Positions 15,670-23,957 of a stretch of 32,949 bases of DNA are shown here, one piece after another. Position numbers and translations under genes: made by a program. This stretch comes from Ileibacterium valens. GTDB taxonomy: Bacteria > Bacillota_I > Bacilli_A > Erysipelotrichales > Erysipelotrichaceae. Positions within the stretch are counted from its first letter, which is position 1. Each line of letters begins with the position of its first letter. Where the stretch lies: contig NZ_MPJW01000142.1 in the NCBI RefSeq assembly GCF_001945525.1, positions 1-32,949 of the forward strand. The letters are read 5' to 3'. The notes under the pieces are model-generated. The model made no database searches and was not told the origin of the DNA. It saw nothing but the letters and a program-made list of their open reading frames with translations.

Positions 15670-16524
15670 ATGGCAATTATCAAGCTTGCAAGCGAAAAAG
15701 CATGTCAGCAGGCATCAGCGGATACGATGACGCCAAGTGATGTCAGAGTTCTACTCTCCTGCAAAAAGGGAAATGAAAGTGAAGTAGTAACCGGCAAGGA
15801 AGCCGGGTTGACTTTACGTGACTATATCAAAAACAGAGGCTGGAAGGTTCTGGGCACAAACGCCAGAAAATATGATAAATTCCCGATTTCCATTCGAATT
15901 CTTTCCAATAACAATCCGAATATGATCCAGGTCAATCCAGATACCGAGAAGGATACATTCTGGTACATCCTGAAAGCCGCCACGGATTCAGTGATCGGAT
16001 TTGGCATGGCCGAAGAAATCAGTGTTGATCAGCTGACTTCAGCCATTCAGAATGGAACATTAGGCGATTACCTCAGGCCGGTTCAGGTTAGTCAGGGAGA
16101 CTATTTTGAAGTACCGGCAGGTACGGTCTATGCGATGGATCCGGAGATTGAAGTTCTCGAAATTCAAAAGGATGGCAAGGATATTACCTGGTCAGCCAAT
16201 GATGTTATTTCCGCCATCACTCTCAGACCAACTGATAATCGTCATCCAAGAAGTGAATGGCTTGAAGATGGTCAGGCCAGAAGCATTCATCTGTTTAAAA
16301 ACTCGGTATTTGATGTTGATCTGGTAGAACTCAACGGAAGGGTGGATATCGATGCGGATGATCAAAGTTTCTATGTGCTCGTATTTATTGAAGGATCTGC
16401 AGTTCTGGAAAGAAAAGATGAAATACTTCATGCCTCAAGAGACAACTGCTTCTTTGTAGAAGCAGGAACTGAACCATCCCATATCACGGGAAACTGCCGC
16501 TATATTACGGTTGGTCTAAACTGA
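15670..16524 (+). CDS. Mannose-6-phosphate isomerase paralogue lacking the metal site (predicted non-catalytic)
   Basis: Full-length cupin homologue of manA (284 residues, close to the Bacillus length), but the zinc ligands are gone. HPD of QVHPDD reads NPD (Asn89), the Glu of KTECWYI reads Thr96 in KDTFWYI, and the His of PAGTVHA reads Tyr154 in PAGTVYA. Only Gln87 remains. The YRMYDWGR arginine segment is also replaced (ITWSANDV). The frame is intact, a strong GGAGGTG RBS precedes ATG 15670, and a terminator follows, so it is expressed and maintained rather than a decaying gene. Inference: a sugar-phosphate sensor or partner protein. Weak alternative: a cupin with different chemistry. Confidence 0.85.
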   Translation: MAIIKLASEKACQQASADTMTPSDVRVLLSCKKGNESEVVTGKEAGLTLRDYIKNRGWKVLGTNARKYDKFPISIRILSNNNPNMIQVNPDTEKDTFWYILKAATDSVIGFGMAEEISVDQLTSAIQNGTLGDYLRPVQVSQGDYFEVPAGTVYAMDPEIEVLEIQKDGKDITWSANDVISAITLRPTDNRHPRSEWLEDGQARSIHLFKNSVFDVDLVELNGRVDIDADDQSFYVLVFIEGSAVLERKDEILHASRDNCFFVEAGTEPSHITGNCRYITVGLN

Positions 16525-16592
16525 TTTTCTGAAGTCAGACTCTGATTCTTTGATTGCTGATTTTTTTAAGAAATGATGAATTGGTGAATTTC

Positions 16593-16624
16593 AGCCGCAA
16601 GTCCTGTGGACAGGCGGCTTTTTT
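16593..16624 (+). terminator. Terminator of the PMI paralogue
   Basis: Stem AGCCGC (16593-16598) / GCGGCT (16614-16619) with an inner GTCC/GGAC stem and TGT loop, followed by T6. It ends 15 bases before the mutY -35 box. Confidence 0.9.
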
Positions 16625-16638
16625 CGTTTTTTGAAGAA

Positions 16639-16673
16639 TTGTCAAAAGAAGGATCGGTCGATATACTGTCCGG
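16639..16673 (+). promoter_or_regulatory. mutY promoter, predicted leaderless start
   Basis: -35 TTGTCA (16639-16644), exactly 17 bases, -10 TATACT (16662-16667), then GTCCGG and ATG at 16674. The usual +1 falls on the A of the ATG. There is no Shine-Dalgarno at the right distance; the only GGA (16651-16653) is within the promoter spacer. Confidence 0.75.
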
Positions 16674-17858
16674 ATGAATCCAACGTACATTAAAGAACAA
16701 TTTATTCAGAATCTTCTGATCTGGTATGAACGAAACAAGCGGGAACTTGCCTTTCGAAAAGATAAAAATCCCTATCGAATCTGGATTTCTGAAATCATGG
16801 CTCAGCAGACTCGCATTGAGACGATGATTCCTTATTTTGAACGCTTCATTCAGAAGTATCCTGATGTTAAAAGCCTTTCACAAGCAGACGATGATGAACT
16901 GATGGCTATGTGGCAGGGGCTTGGATACTATTCCAGAGCCAGGTCACTGAAAAAAGCGGCTATTATGATCATGGAAGAATACGATGGAGTTTTTCCCTTG
17001 AAAAAAGAAGAACTCAAAAAGCTGCCGGGAATCGGGGATTATACCGCTGGAGCGATTGCTTCCATTGCCGGCAGGCAAAAAGCCTCAGCCATTGATGGAA
17101 ATGTCATTCGAGTCTTTTCTAGACTATTTGAATTTGGCGAAGATCCTGGCAAGGCTTCAGGAAAAAAACAGATGACCGCTCTGGTTGAAGCCTTTTTGCC
17201 TGAAGCAGACTTATGCGGTGATTTCAATCAGGCGTTAATGGAAATTGGTGCATTAGTCTGTCTGCCGAAATCTCCTTCCTGCTCGTTTTGTCCGCTTGAA
17301 AAGTTCTGCCTTTCAAGAAAGTCGGGGAAACAGCTTGAATATCCAATGAAGAGCATAAAAAAGCCCAGAACGATTGAAAACAGGGAAATCTGGGTGATCG
17401 CCAGAGAATCGATGGAAAATAAGAAAGATCATTCACATGTATCCAGGGCTTCTTATGACATCAAAATTCAGAAGCGTTCAGAAAAGGGATTGTTAAGCGG
17501 ACTTTTTGAATTTGGAGAACAAAAGCCGCAAGGTAAAGAGTACAGAGTCTTTGATCTGGGAAGCTATATTCATATCTTTTCGCATAAGGAATGGCATATG
17601 AATGCAAAACTAGCCGTGATCTCCTATGAAGATTCAGAAAGACTCTGCCAACAGACAGATTCTTTGCAAAAGAAACCAGACCATGCTCAGTTTGTTCCAA
17701 TGGATGATATAGCGTCTGTTTATGCTTTGCCAACGGCATTTATGCCCTTTTTTAATAGGGCCAGAAAGATTTTAAACGATCAGGTCAATATGAATCAGAG
17801 TGATTCAATGACGATACAGACAATTGGATTGGAGAATGAAAAAGATGAATTCAAATGA
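16674..17858 (+). CDS. mutY: A/G-specific adenine DNA glycosylase MutY
   Basis: Removes adenine mispaired with 8-oxoguanine. It has catalytic Glu40 (SEIMAQQTR), helix-hairpin-helix LPGIGDYTAGAIASIA at 117-132, Asp141 in DGNVIRV, the [4Fe-4S] cysteines C196-X6-C203-X2-C206-X5-C212, and a MutT-like C-terminal domain that reads 8-oxoG (about 230-370). The length of 394 residues is usual. The start at 16674 agrees with where relatives begin (LLIWYERNKRELAFR at 14-28). A promoter ends six bases upstream, so the mRNA is predicted leaderless. Its end overlaps the HAD phosphatase gene by 14 bases, so the two are co-translated. Confidence 0.96.
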   Translation: MNPTYIKEQFIQNLLIWYERNKRELAFRKDKNPYRIWISEIMAQQTRIETMIPYFERFIQKYPDVKSLSQADDDELMAMWQGLGYYSRARSLKKAAIMIMEEYDGVFPLKKEELKKLPGIGDYTAGAIASIAGRQKASAIDGNVIRVFSRLFEFGEDPGKASGKKQMTALVEAFLPEADLCGDFNQALMEIGALVCLPKSPSCSFCPLEKFCLSRKSGKQLEYPMKSIKKPRTIENREIWVIARESMENKKDHSHVSRASYDIKIQKRSEKGLLSGLFEFGEQKPQGKEYRVFDLGSYIHIFSHKEWHMNAKLAVISYEDSERLCQQTDSLQKKPDHAQFVPMDDIASVYALPTAFMPFFNRARKILNDQVNMNQSDSMTIQTIGLENEKDEFK

Positions 17859-18699
17859 GAATGTGACTATAAAAGGCAGCAGATTGACTCATCCGGAAAA
17901 GATCAGAATGGTTGTCTGTGATCTCGATGGAACCCTGCTTTACAGACCTTCTTCCCTATCAGAAAATGCGAAAGAAATTATTCGAAAGATTCGTAAACAG
18001 GGGATTCTGTTTGGAATCTGTTCTGGCAGACCGATCGATGGATTAAGAAATATGCTTCCGGTGTGGGGAATTGAAAATGATGTAGATTTTGTTCTTGGAT
18101 TTAATGGGGGCGCAATCTATTATCCCAAAACTCAGAAAACCGATTCCTGGCTGAATCTAAAACAGGATCAGATTAAAGAAGTCATGGACACTTTCAATGG
18201 CTATTCAGTCATCTTTGCCGAATACAAGGGAGAAGAAATTCTTGCCGACCGTACAAATTTTCTGGTTTCGCAAATGGCTAAAAGAAACAGGCTGAAGCTT
18301 AAAGTCGTTTCCAGAAAAGATCTTGAACAGGATACATTGAAGCTGATGGCAGTCGGAATGCCCTGGACGATCTCTCGCTACCTGAAAAATCATCATAATG
18401 ACCTGACCAGAGGATATCGTTTTTTTCAATCAGGCCCATTTTTAATTGAGATTATCAGCTCGCAGCTATCAAAGCTTGAAGGGGTATTGAAAGTTGCAGA
18501 CGAGATGAAAATTCGTCCGGATGAAATACTGAGTTTTGGAAATGATAATAATGATCTTGAAATGCTTGAAGGTACAATTGGCGTAGCGGTTTCGAATGCC
18601 CTGGGACAAGTTAAGGAGAAAGCGAAATATATCGCTCAATCCAACTCAAAAGATGGAGTAGCTCAATTTCTCAGGGACAATCTTCTAAAAAGAGAATAA
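17845..18699 (+). CDS. Cof-type HAD-IIB sugar-phosphate phosphatase
   Basis: Phosphatase of the HAD superfamily with a Cof-type cap, typically acting on small sugar or cofactor phosphates. Motif I is CDLDGTLL (nucleophile Asp26, acid Asp28), motif II is ICSGRP, the lysine lies near SKLEGV, and motif IV reads FGNDNNDLEML. The Asn-Asp order is a variant seen in some Cof proteins. ATG 17845 is chosen because GGAGA lies nine bases upstream within the mutY end; upstream ATG 17836 is adjacent to that site and TTG 17824 has none. About 284 residues. The substrate cannot be told. No hairpin terminator is seen before luxS, 130 bases on. Confidence 0.9.
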   Translation: MNSNENVTIKGSRLTHPEKIRMVVCDLDGTLLYRPSSLSENAKEIIRKIRKQGILFGICSGRPIDGLRNMLPVWGIENDVDFVLGFNGGAIYYPKTQKTDSWLNLKQDQIKEVMDTFNGYSVIFAEYKGEEILADRTNFLVSQMAKRNRLKLKVVSRKDLEQDTLKLMAVGMPWTISRYLKNHHNDLTRGYRFFQSGPFLIEIISSQLSKLEGVLKVADEMKIRPDEILSFGNDNNDLEMLEGTIGVAVSNALGQVKEKAKYIAQSNSKDGVAQFLRDNLLKRE

Positions 18700-18829
18700 G
18701 CTTTGATCAAGACGCTCTGGGCTGCCTGATTGAAAGCTGGTAAGCCGCAAACAAGAGATTATAGAGAAATTTCGAACTACAGATAAATGTCACAGTTCGC
18801 GAAAGATAAATATTAAGAGGTGAATAAAG

Positions 18830-19306
18830 ATGGAAGAGAAAATCATTGAAAGTTTTACTCTTGATCACGATAAGGTCCTGGCGCCTTATGTTCGAGTTAT
18901 TGAAACTCAGTATTCAAAACATGGAGATCCGTTGACAAACTACGATGTCAGACTGGTTGCCCCCAATGTTCAAGAGATCCCGACCGCTGCCATGCATACA
19001 CTTGAGCATTTACTGGCCAAGTATTTAAGGGAAAAGCTGGATGGATATATCGATTGTTCTCCTTATGGATGCAGAACGGGATTTCATCTGCTCTGCTGGG
19101 GAGAAGCCGATCCTCATCAGGCGGCCAGCGCCTTAAAATACGCTTTGCAGCAGGTGCTCAAAACGACATGGGAAGAAGTGCCTGGAATCAAAAGGCAGGA
19201 ATGCGGAAACTATAAGGATCATTCCTTAACGGGAGCCAAGGCCTGGGCAGCCGAAATTCTTGATAAGGGAATTTCTGAAGACGCTTTTGAGCGGATTCTT
19301 GTCTGA
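18830..19306 (+). CDS. luxS: S-ribosylhomocysteine lyase LuxS
   Basis: Cleaves S-ribosylhomocysteine to homocysteine and the AI-2 precursor DPD; it is both part of the activated methyl cycle and the AI-2 signal source. The metal site is His56-X2-Glu59-His60 (HTLEH) and Cys125 (ECGNYKDHSL), with catalytic Cys81 in SPYGCRTGF, where many relatives have SPMGC. The length of 158 residues is normal. GAGGTGA precedes ATG 18830. No SAM riboswitch is recognised in the 130-base leader. Homocysteine links it to the sulfur genes here. Confidence 0.97.
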   Translation: MEEKIIESFTLDHDKVLAPYVRVIETQYSKHGDPLTNYDVRLVAPNVQEIPTAAMHTLEHLLAKYLREKLDGYIDCSPYGCRTGFHLLCWGEADPHQAASALKYALQQVLKTTWEEVPGIKRQECGNYKDHSLTGAKAWAAEILDKGISEDAFERILV

Positions 19307-19494
19307 AATCATTTGAATTGAATAGGATAGCTTACTTTACTTTGGGAAGTCTTCAACGCTTCTATGAAATTTCACATTCGTGTTATACAATGATACTTGC
19401 GAATTTTTTTGGAAACTGACGCAATGAAGCGCCCTTAAAAAGCGCATATAAATTGAGGAAGATCTATTGGTCAGGATGTAAATTGTCCGGCTAT

Positions 19495-19532
19495 CCAATC
19501 TTAATCAGATGGTAATGCCTAAATAAGATTGG
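19495..19532 (+). promoter_or_regulatory. Hairpin in the secA leader
   Basis: CCAATCTTA (19495-19503) and TAAGATTGG (19524-19532) form a perfect 9-bp stem with a 20-base loop, about 58 bases before the secA start. It has no U-tract, so it is not a terminator. The 284-base luxS-secA gap also holds TATACAAT (19384-19391) as a possible -10. I do not recognise a known leader class. Confidence 0.4.
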
Positions 19533-19590
19533 ACTTCCTTTCAGAATATCGAAAATACATTTCATAAATGAATGAGAAAGGAGAATGCAG

Positions 19591-22071
19591 ATGGCTCTTT
19601 TTGGCGGACTGTTCTCTGAAGAAGCCAGAGAACTCAAACAGCTTGAAAAAATTGCTGATAAGGTTCTTGCCTATGACGATAAAATGGCAGCTTTATCGGA
19701 TGATGAACTGAGAAATAAAACCGTTGAATATAAGGAAAGACTTGCAAAAGGCGAAACACTCGATGACCTGCTGCCTGAAGCTTTTGCGACAGCGCGTGAA
19801 GCAGCTTTTCGTGTCATTGGTGAAAAACCATACAAAGTACAGATTGAAGGAAGTATAGCGATGCACCGCGGTGATATCGCTGAGATGAAAACAGGTGAGG
19901 GTAAAACCCTGACCGCAACCATGGCAGTCTATCTGAACGCTCTCGAAGGAAAAGGGGTTCATGTCATTACAGTCAATGAATACCTGGCAGGACGAGATGC
20001 GGCCTGGATGGGTGAAATCTATCGTTTTCTGGGTATGAGTGTAGGTGTAAACAAACGCGAACTTTCAGCAGCTGAAAAACGCGAAGCCTATGCTTCAGAC
20101 ATTACCTATACAACAAACTCCGAATTAGGATTTGACTACCTCAGAGACAACATGGTTGTTGATGTGAAGGACCGCGTACTTCGTGGCCTGTACATGGCGA
20201 TTATCGATGAGGTCGACTCTGTTCTTGTCGATGAATCCCGTACTCCTCTGATCATTTCAGGCGGAGAAAAGAAAACCGCAAACTTCTACGTGGCAGCCGA
20301 TCGCTTTGTTAAAACTTTGACTGCTCCGGAATATGAATATGACAAACTGACGAAGGAAAAAAATCTGATCAGCGGAGACTATGACATCGATGAAAAGACC
20401 CGTCAGGTCATGCTGACGGATGATGGAGTTGTCAAGGCAGAAAAATTCTTCAACCTGGACAACCTGTATGATCTTGAAAACACTCAGCTGGTTCACCACA
20501 TCAATCAGGCTCTTAAAGCCAACTACATCATGATGCGTGATGTGGAATATGTGGTCAGCGATGATAAGGAGATCGTTATCGTCGACCAGTTCACTGGACG
20601 TATGATGCCTGGACGGGCTTATTCAGATGGTCTGCATCAGGCGATTGAAGCCAAGGAAGGGGTTCCAGTCAAGGAAGAAACTTCAACACTGGCTACAATC
20701 ACTTATCAGAACTTCTTCCGTCTCTATGAAAAACTGGCAGGTATGACAGGTACGGCAAAAACTGAAGAAGAAGAATTCCTGAATACATATAACATGCGCG
20801 TTGTCGTAATTCCGACAAACCGCCCGATCGCCCGTAAGGATCTTCCTGATGAAATTTATGGACGCAAGGAAGATAAATACAAGGCTCTTGTACGCAAGGT
20901 CAAGGAACTCTATGAAATAGGTCAGCCGGTGCTGGTAGGTACCATTGCCGTAGAAGTTTCTGAACTGATCTCAGACATGCTCAAAAAGGAAGGCATTCCT
21001 CATGAAGTGCTGAACGCTAAAAACCATGCGCGGGAAGCCGAAATCATTGCCAATGCCGGCCGTCCTAAATCAGTGACAATCGCAACCAACATGGCTGGAC
21101 GCGGTACCGACATTAAACTGACAAAGGAAAGCCGTGAACTCGGTGGTCTGGCCGTTTTAGGTTCTGAACGTCATGAATCCAGACGTATCGACAACCAGTT
21201 GCGCGGACGTTCCGGCCGTCAGGGAGATCCGGGATTCTCTCGTTTCTATGTATCTCTTGAAGATTCCCTGATGGTCCGCTTTGGTACCGATAAATTGAAG
21301 GCTCTGTTCTCCGCCATGGGTTCAGAAGATCAGATCGAATCCAAACAGGTTACTCGTTCGATTACAATGGCTCAGAAAAAAGTCGAAGGATTCAACTTTG
21401 ATTCCCGTAAGAATCTTCTTGACTATGATGATGTTCTTCGCCGTCAGCGCGAAATCATCTATGCTCAGAGAAACAAGGTTCTCGAATCCGATGACGTGCA
21501 TGATATGGTCCGATTGATGTTTGAAAAGGTGATCGACCAGGCTGTTGAAGCCAATACGACCGAAGGCCGCAAAGCTGAAGTTGATATTCCAGGATTGATG
21601 AAATCACTCGAAGTGCTTGGAGCCAAGGAAGAAAGCCTTGCGAAGGCTTCTGAGCTTGAAGGCAAATCTCCTGAAGAAATCAAGAAAATTGTCTTTGATA
21701 CGCTCTGGGAAGGATTTGAAAAAGAAATCTCTCCAGCCAAAACCCAGTTTCTGCCTTTTGAAAAGAAAGTCGTTCTTCGAAATATCGACCGCAACTGGAT
21801 TGAACACATTGACCGTATGGACAAGCTGAGAAGCGGGATTTACCTGCGCTCCTATGCTCAGAACAACCCTCTGCAGCAGTATGTTCAGGAAGGCTTTGAC
21901 ATGTTTGAAGAGATGAATCAGCGCATTGACCGCGAGATCGTCTCCTTCCTGCTTAAGATTCGAATCAATCTTCAGATCACTCCGCAGGAAGCGACCAAAA
22001 AAGCGCTGCAAAACAGAGTTCAGCAATCAAAGAAAGCGAAAGCTGAACCTGAAAAAGAGCTGGCCAAATAA
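19591..22071 (+). CDS. secA: Preprotein translocase ATPase SecA
   Basis: Motor that pushes unfolded secretory proteins through SecYEG. Walker A GEGKT at 102-106 (EMKTGEGKTL), the DEVDSVLVDESRTPLI box, the crosslinking domain, and the second nucleotide fold with NMAGRGTDIKL and LRGRSGRQGDPG are all present. The length of 826 residues is in the Gram-positive range, but the chain ends in a Lys/Glu-rich tail without the C-terminal CxCxSGKxxKxC(H/C) zinc motif. ATG 19591 is chosen because AAAGGAG is seven bases upstream; ATG 19585 is one base from that site. prfB follows after about 80 bases, the frequent secA-prfB pairing in Firmicutes. Confidence 0.98.
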   Translation: MALFGGLFSEEARELKQLEKIADKVLAYDDKMAALSDDELRNKTVEYKERLAKGETLDDLLPEAFATAREAAFRVIGEKPYKVQIEGSIAMHRGDIAEMKTGEGKTLTATMAVYLNALEGKGVHVITVNEYLAGRDAAWMGEIYRFLGMSVGVNKRELSAAEKREAYASDITYTTNSELGFDYLRDNMVVDVKDRVLRGLYMAIIDEVDSVLVDESRTPLIISGGEKKTANFYVAADRFVKTLTAPEYEYDKLTKEKNLISGDYDIDEKTRQVMLTDDGVVKAEKFFNLDNLYDLENTQLVHHINQALKANYIMMRDVEYVVSDDKEIVIVDQFTGRMMPGRAYSDGLHQAIEAKEGVPVKEETSTLATITYQNFFRLYEKLAGMTGTAKTEEEEFLNTYNMRVVVIPTNRPIARKDLPDEIYGRKEDKYKALVRKVKELYEIGQPVLVGTIAVEVSELISDMLKKEGIPHEVLNAKNHAREAEIIANAGRPKSVTIATNMAGRGTDIKLTKESRELGGLAVLGSERHESRRIDNQLRGRSGRQGDPGFSRFYVSLEDSLMVRFGTDKLKALFSAMGSEDQIESKQVTRSITMAQKKVEGFNFDSRKNLLDYDDVLRRQREIIYAQRNKVLESDDVHDMVRLMFEKVIDQAVEANTTEGRKAEVDIPGLMKSLEVLGAKEESLAKASELEGKSPEEIKKIVFDTLWEGFEKEISPAKTQFLPFEKKVVLRNIDRNWIEHIDRMDKLRSGIYLRSYAQNNPLQQYVQEGFDMFEEMNQRIDREIVSFLLKIRINLQITPQEATKKALQNRVQQSKKAKAEPEKELAK

Positions 22072-22152
22072 GTTTCTTAAACTAAGACTTTCAGGCCAAG
22101 TCAGTTTACAGCTGACATGATTCATTCATTACACAGATAAAAGGAACATTTA

Positions 22153-23257
22153 ATGATGGAACTTTTCGAACTTAAACAAATTATTTCTACTCACCTGGAG
22201 AAGTTGGACTCTCTGGGTGAGTCACTTTGACTTGCCAGGAAAAAGAGAAGAAATAAAGAAACTTGAAGATCAGACCATGGAAGATGGATTCTGGACTGAT
22301 CAGAAAAAGGCACAGAACGTCATCCGTAAGACCAACTCACTCAAAGATATCGTCAGCAGCTATGAATCGCTCAAAGAACAGTTTGACTCTCTGGAAGAAA
22401 TGGCAGAAGTACTAAAGACTGAGGATGATGAAGAATTGATGGACATGGCCGATGAAGAAGCGCAAAGCGCGGTTAAGGCCATGGATGAATTTGAGATTAA
22501 GGTTCTGCTTTCCGGTGAATATGATGGCAGCAATGCGATTCTGGAAATTCATCCTGGAGCCGGCGGAACGGAATCACATGACTGGGCGAATATGCTTTAC
22601 CGCATGTATACCCGCTATTGTGAGAAAAAGGGATTTAAGGTTTCTGTTTTGCAGTATCAGCCAGGTGAAGAAGCTGGAATTAAATCAGTGACTTTCCTGG
22701 TTGAAGGAGATAAGGCTTATGGCTATCTCAAAGGAGAAAAGGGTGTTCACCGCCTGGTTCGAATTTCTCCTTTTGATGCCGGAGCAAGAAGGCATACTTC
22801 CTTTGCTTCCCTTGAAGTGATGCCGCAGTTCAATGATGAAATCGAAATTGAAATTAAACCGGAAGATCTTCTGATTGAAACCAAACGGGCTTCAGGAGCT
22901 GGTGGTCAGCATATTAATAAGACAGATTCAGCCATTCGAATGGTTCATAAGCCAACCGGAATTGTAGCAACCTGTCAAAGCGGCCGCTCACAGATTCAAA
23001 ACCGTGAAGAAGCTTTAAATATTCTGAAATCCAGACTGCTGCAGCTCGAAATCGAAAACCAGCAAAAGAAGATTGCTGAACTCAAAGGGGAAACCCTCGC
23101 TAATGAGTGGGGCAGCCAGATTCGAAGCTATGTGCTGCATCCTTACTCCTTAATCAAAGACGTCCGGACCGGATATGAGACCAGTCAGGTTCAAAGCGTA
23201 CTGGATGGCGATCTCGATGGGTTTATCTGGGCTTATCTCAAATCGCAGATCCAATAA
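22153..23257 (+). CDS. prfB: Peptide chain release factor 2, with programmed +1 frameshift
   Basis: Terminates translation at UGA and UAA. The short first frame starts at ATG 22153 (AAAGGA seven bases upstream) and meets TGA at 22228-22230 after 25 codons. The junction CTT TGA C (22225-22231) is the classic RF2 slip site, so the product joins 22153-22227 to 22229-23257 (367 residues). The stimulatory Shine-Dalgarno-like run here is GGGTGAG three bases before CTT. By residue count of the joined protein, the anticodon-like SPF is at 205-207 and GGQ at 250-252, the canonical places. The frameshift makes RF2 synthesis self-regulating. A terminator follows. Confidence 0.97.
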
Positions 23258-23282
23258 AGATTGTCAAAATAACTGTAAATTC

Positions 23283-23313
23283 AAAACCTTCCAGAGATGT
23301 GGAAGGTTTTTTT
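23283..23313 (+). terminator. Terminator of prfB
   Basis: Perfect 10-bp stem AAAACCTTCC (23283-23292) / GGAAGGTTTT (23301-23310), 8-base loop, T-run to 23313. The intron-like RNA begins immediately after it. Confidence 0.93.
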
Positions 23314-23800
23314 AGATATGTTAGGCATGGGACGAAGTTTATAGGTGAAAATCCCGACTAAGGTTTTAAACTGTTAGCGGGCAGTAATAAATACTCAACA
23401 TTGGCAAAGTGATGCAAATGAAACAGAAATCGAAATTTTGAGTATGTGAACAATTCCGATACAACACTGTGCAGGTAAAGTTTGCATTAATTTACCTTAG
23501 ACTTAAATATGAACGGATTTCGATATGGTTAAATAACCAGTAATTAAATAAAATTATTACTTTTAGTCATGAAAGAGTTTCCCACGTACACGTATGTCAT
23601 CGTAAATTGGTTAATGGACCAGGTTCTAAGCCATGCAAGTAGTCGAAAAAAGGGGTATTGTATGAACTCACTCTAAGCCAATAATGTATTAAAGCTCATG
23701 ATATGTTTCTTGCACTTATAGACGTTAAATAAGTAAACGTTACAAACTTGAGTCTATCAACACGAGCAAATAGGTATAGAAATCATATTTCAAATCTTAT
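23314..23800 (+). ncRNA. Probable decayed group II intron, class C-like 5' part (no reverse transcriptase)
   Basis: This stretch has no ORF but shows RNA structure. ATACTCAA / TTGAGTAT (about 23391-23445) and AGGTAAA / TTTACCT (about 23473-23497) are perfect stems, and ACTG...CAGT is a small one. From memory, the opening GGCATGGG...TATAGGTGAAAATCCCGA followed by CTGTTAGC matches the 5' domain I of class C group II introns. Those introns insert directly behind transcription terminators, which is exactly the position here. No intron-encoded protein and no domain V hairpin are visible, so it would be a truncated relic. The right boundary is uncertain; the remaining bases to 23957 are AT-rich and carry the next gene's upstream region. 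Confidence 0.5.
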
Positions 23801-23957
23801 TTTTTGTGGATCGGTAAGATAAATTTAAATATATAATTTTTTATTATGCAAAAACATTATAGGCATCTGGCAAAAAGTGTGAATATTTATATCTTGCATA
23901 TTAATATAATCATTGAAAATCGTATAAATAAGATACTGACTGAGAGGTTAGATAATT

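Noticed and set aside
17845-18699. HAD motif IV reading GNDNND taken as an inactivating swap
   Set aside because: This order occurs in other Cof-type proteins as I recall, so it is not evidence for loss of activity.
18767-18804. CGAACT/AGTTCG hairpin in the luxS leader, considered as a SAM-type riboswitch
   Set aside because: Only a 6-bp stem with flanking TTT/AAA; none of the known SAM or SAH riboswitch core sequences is seen.
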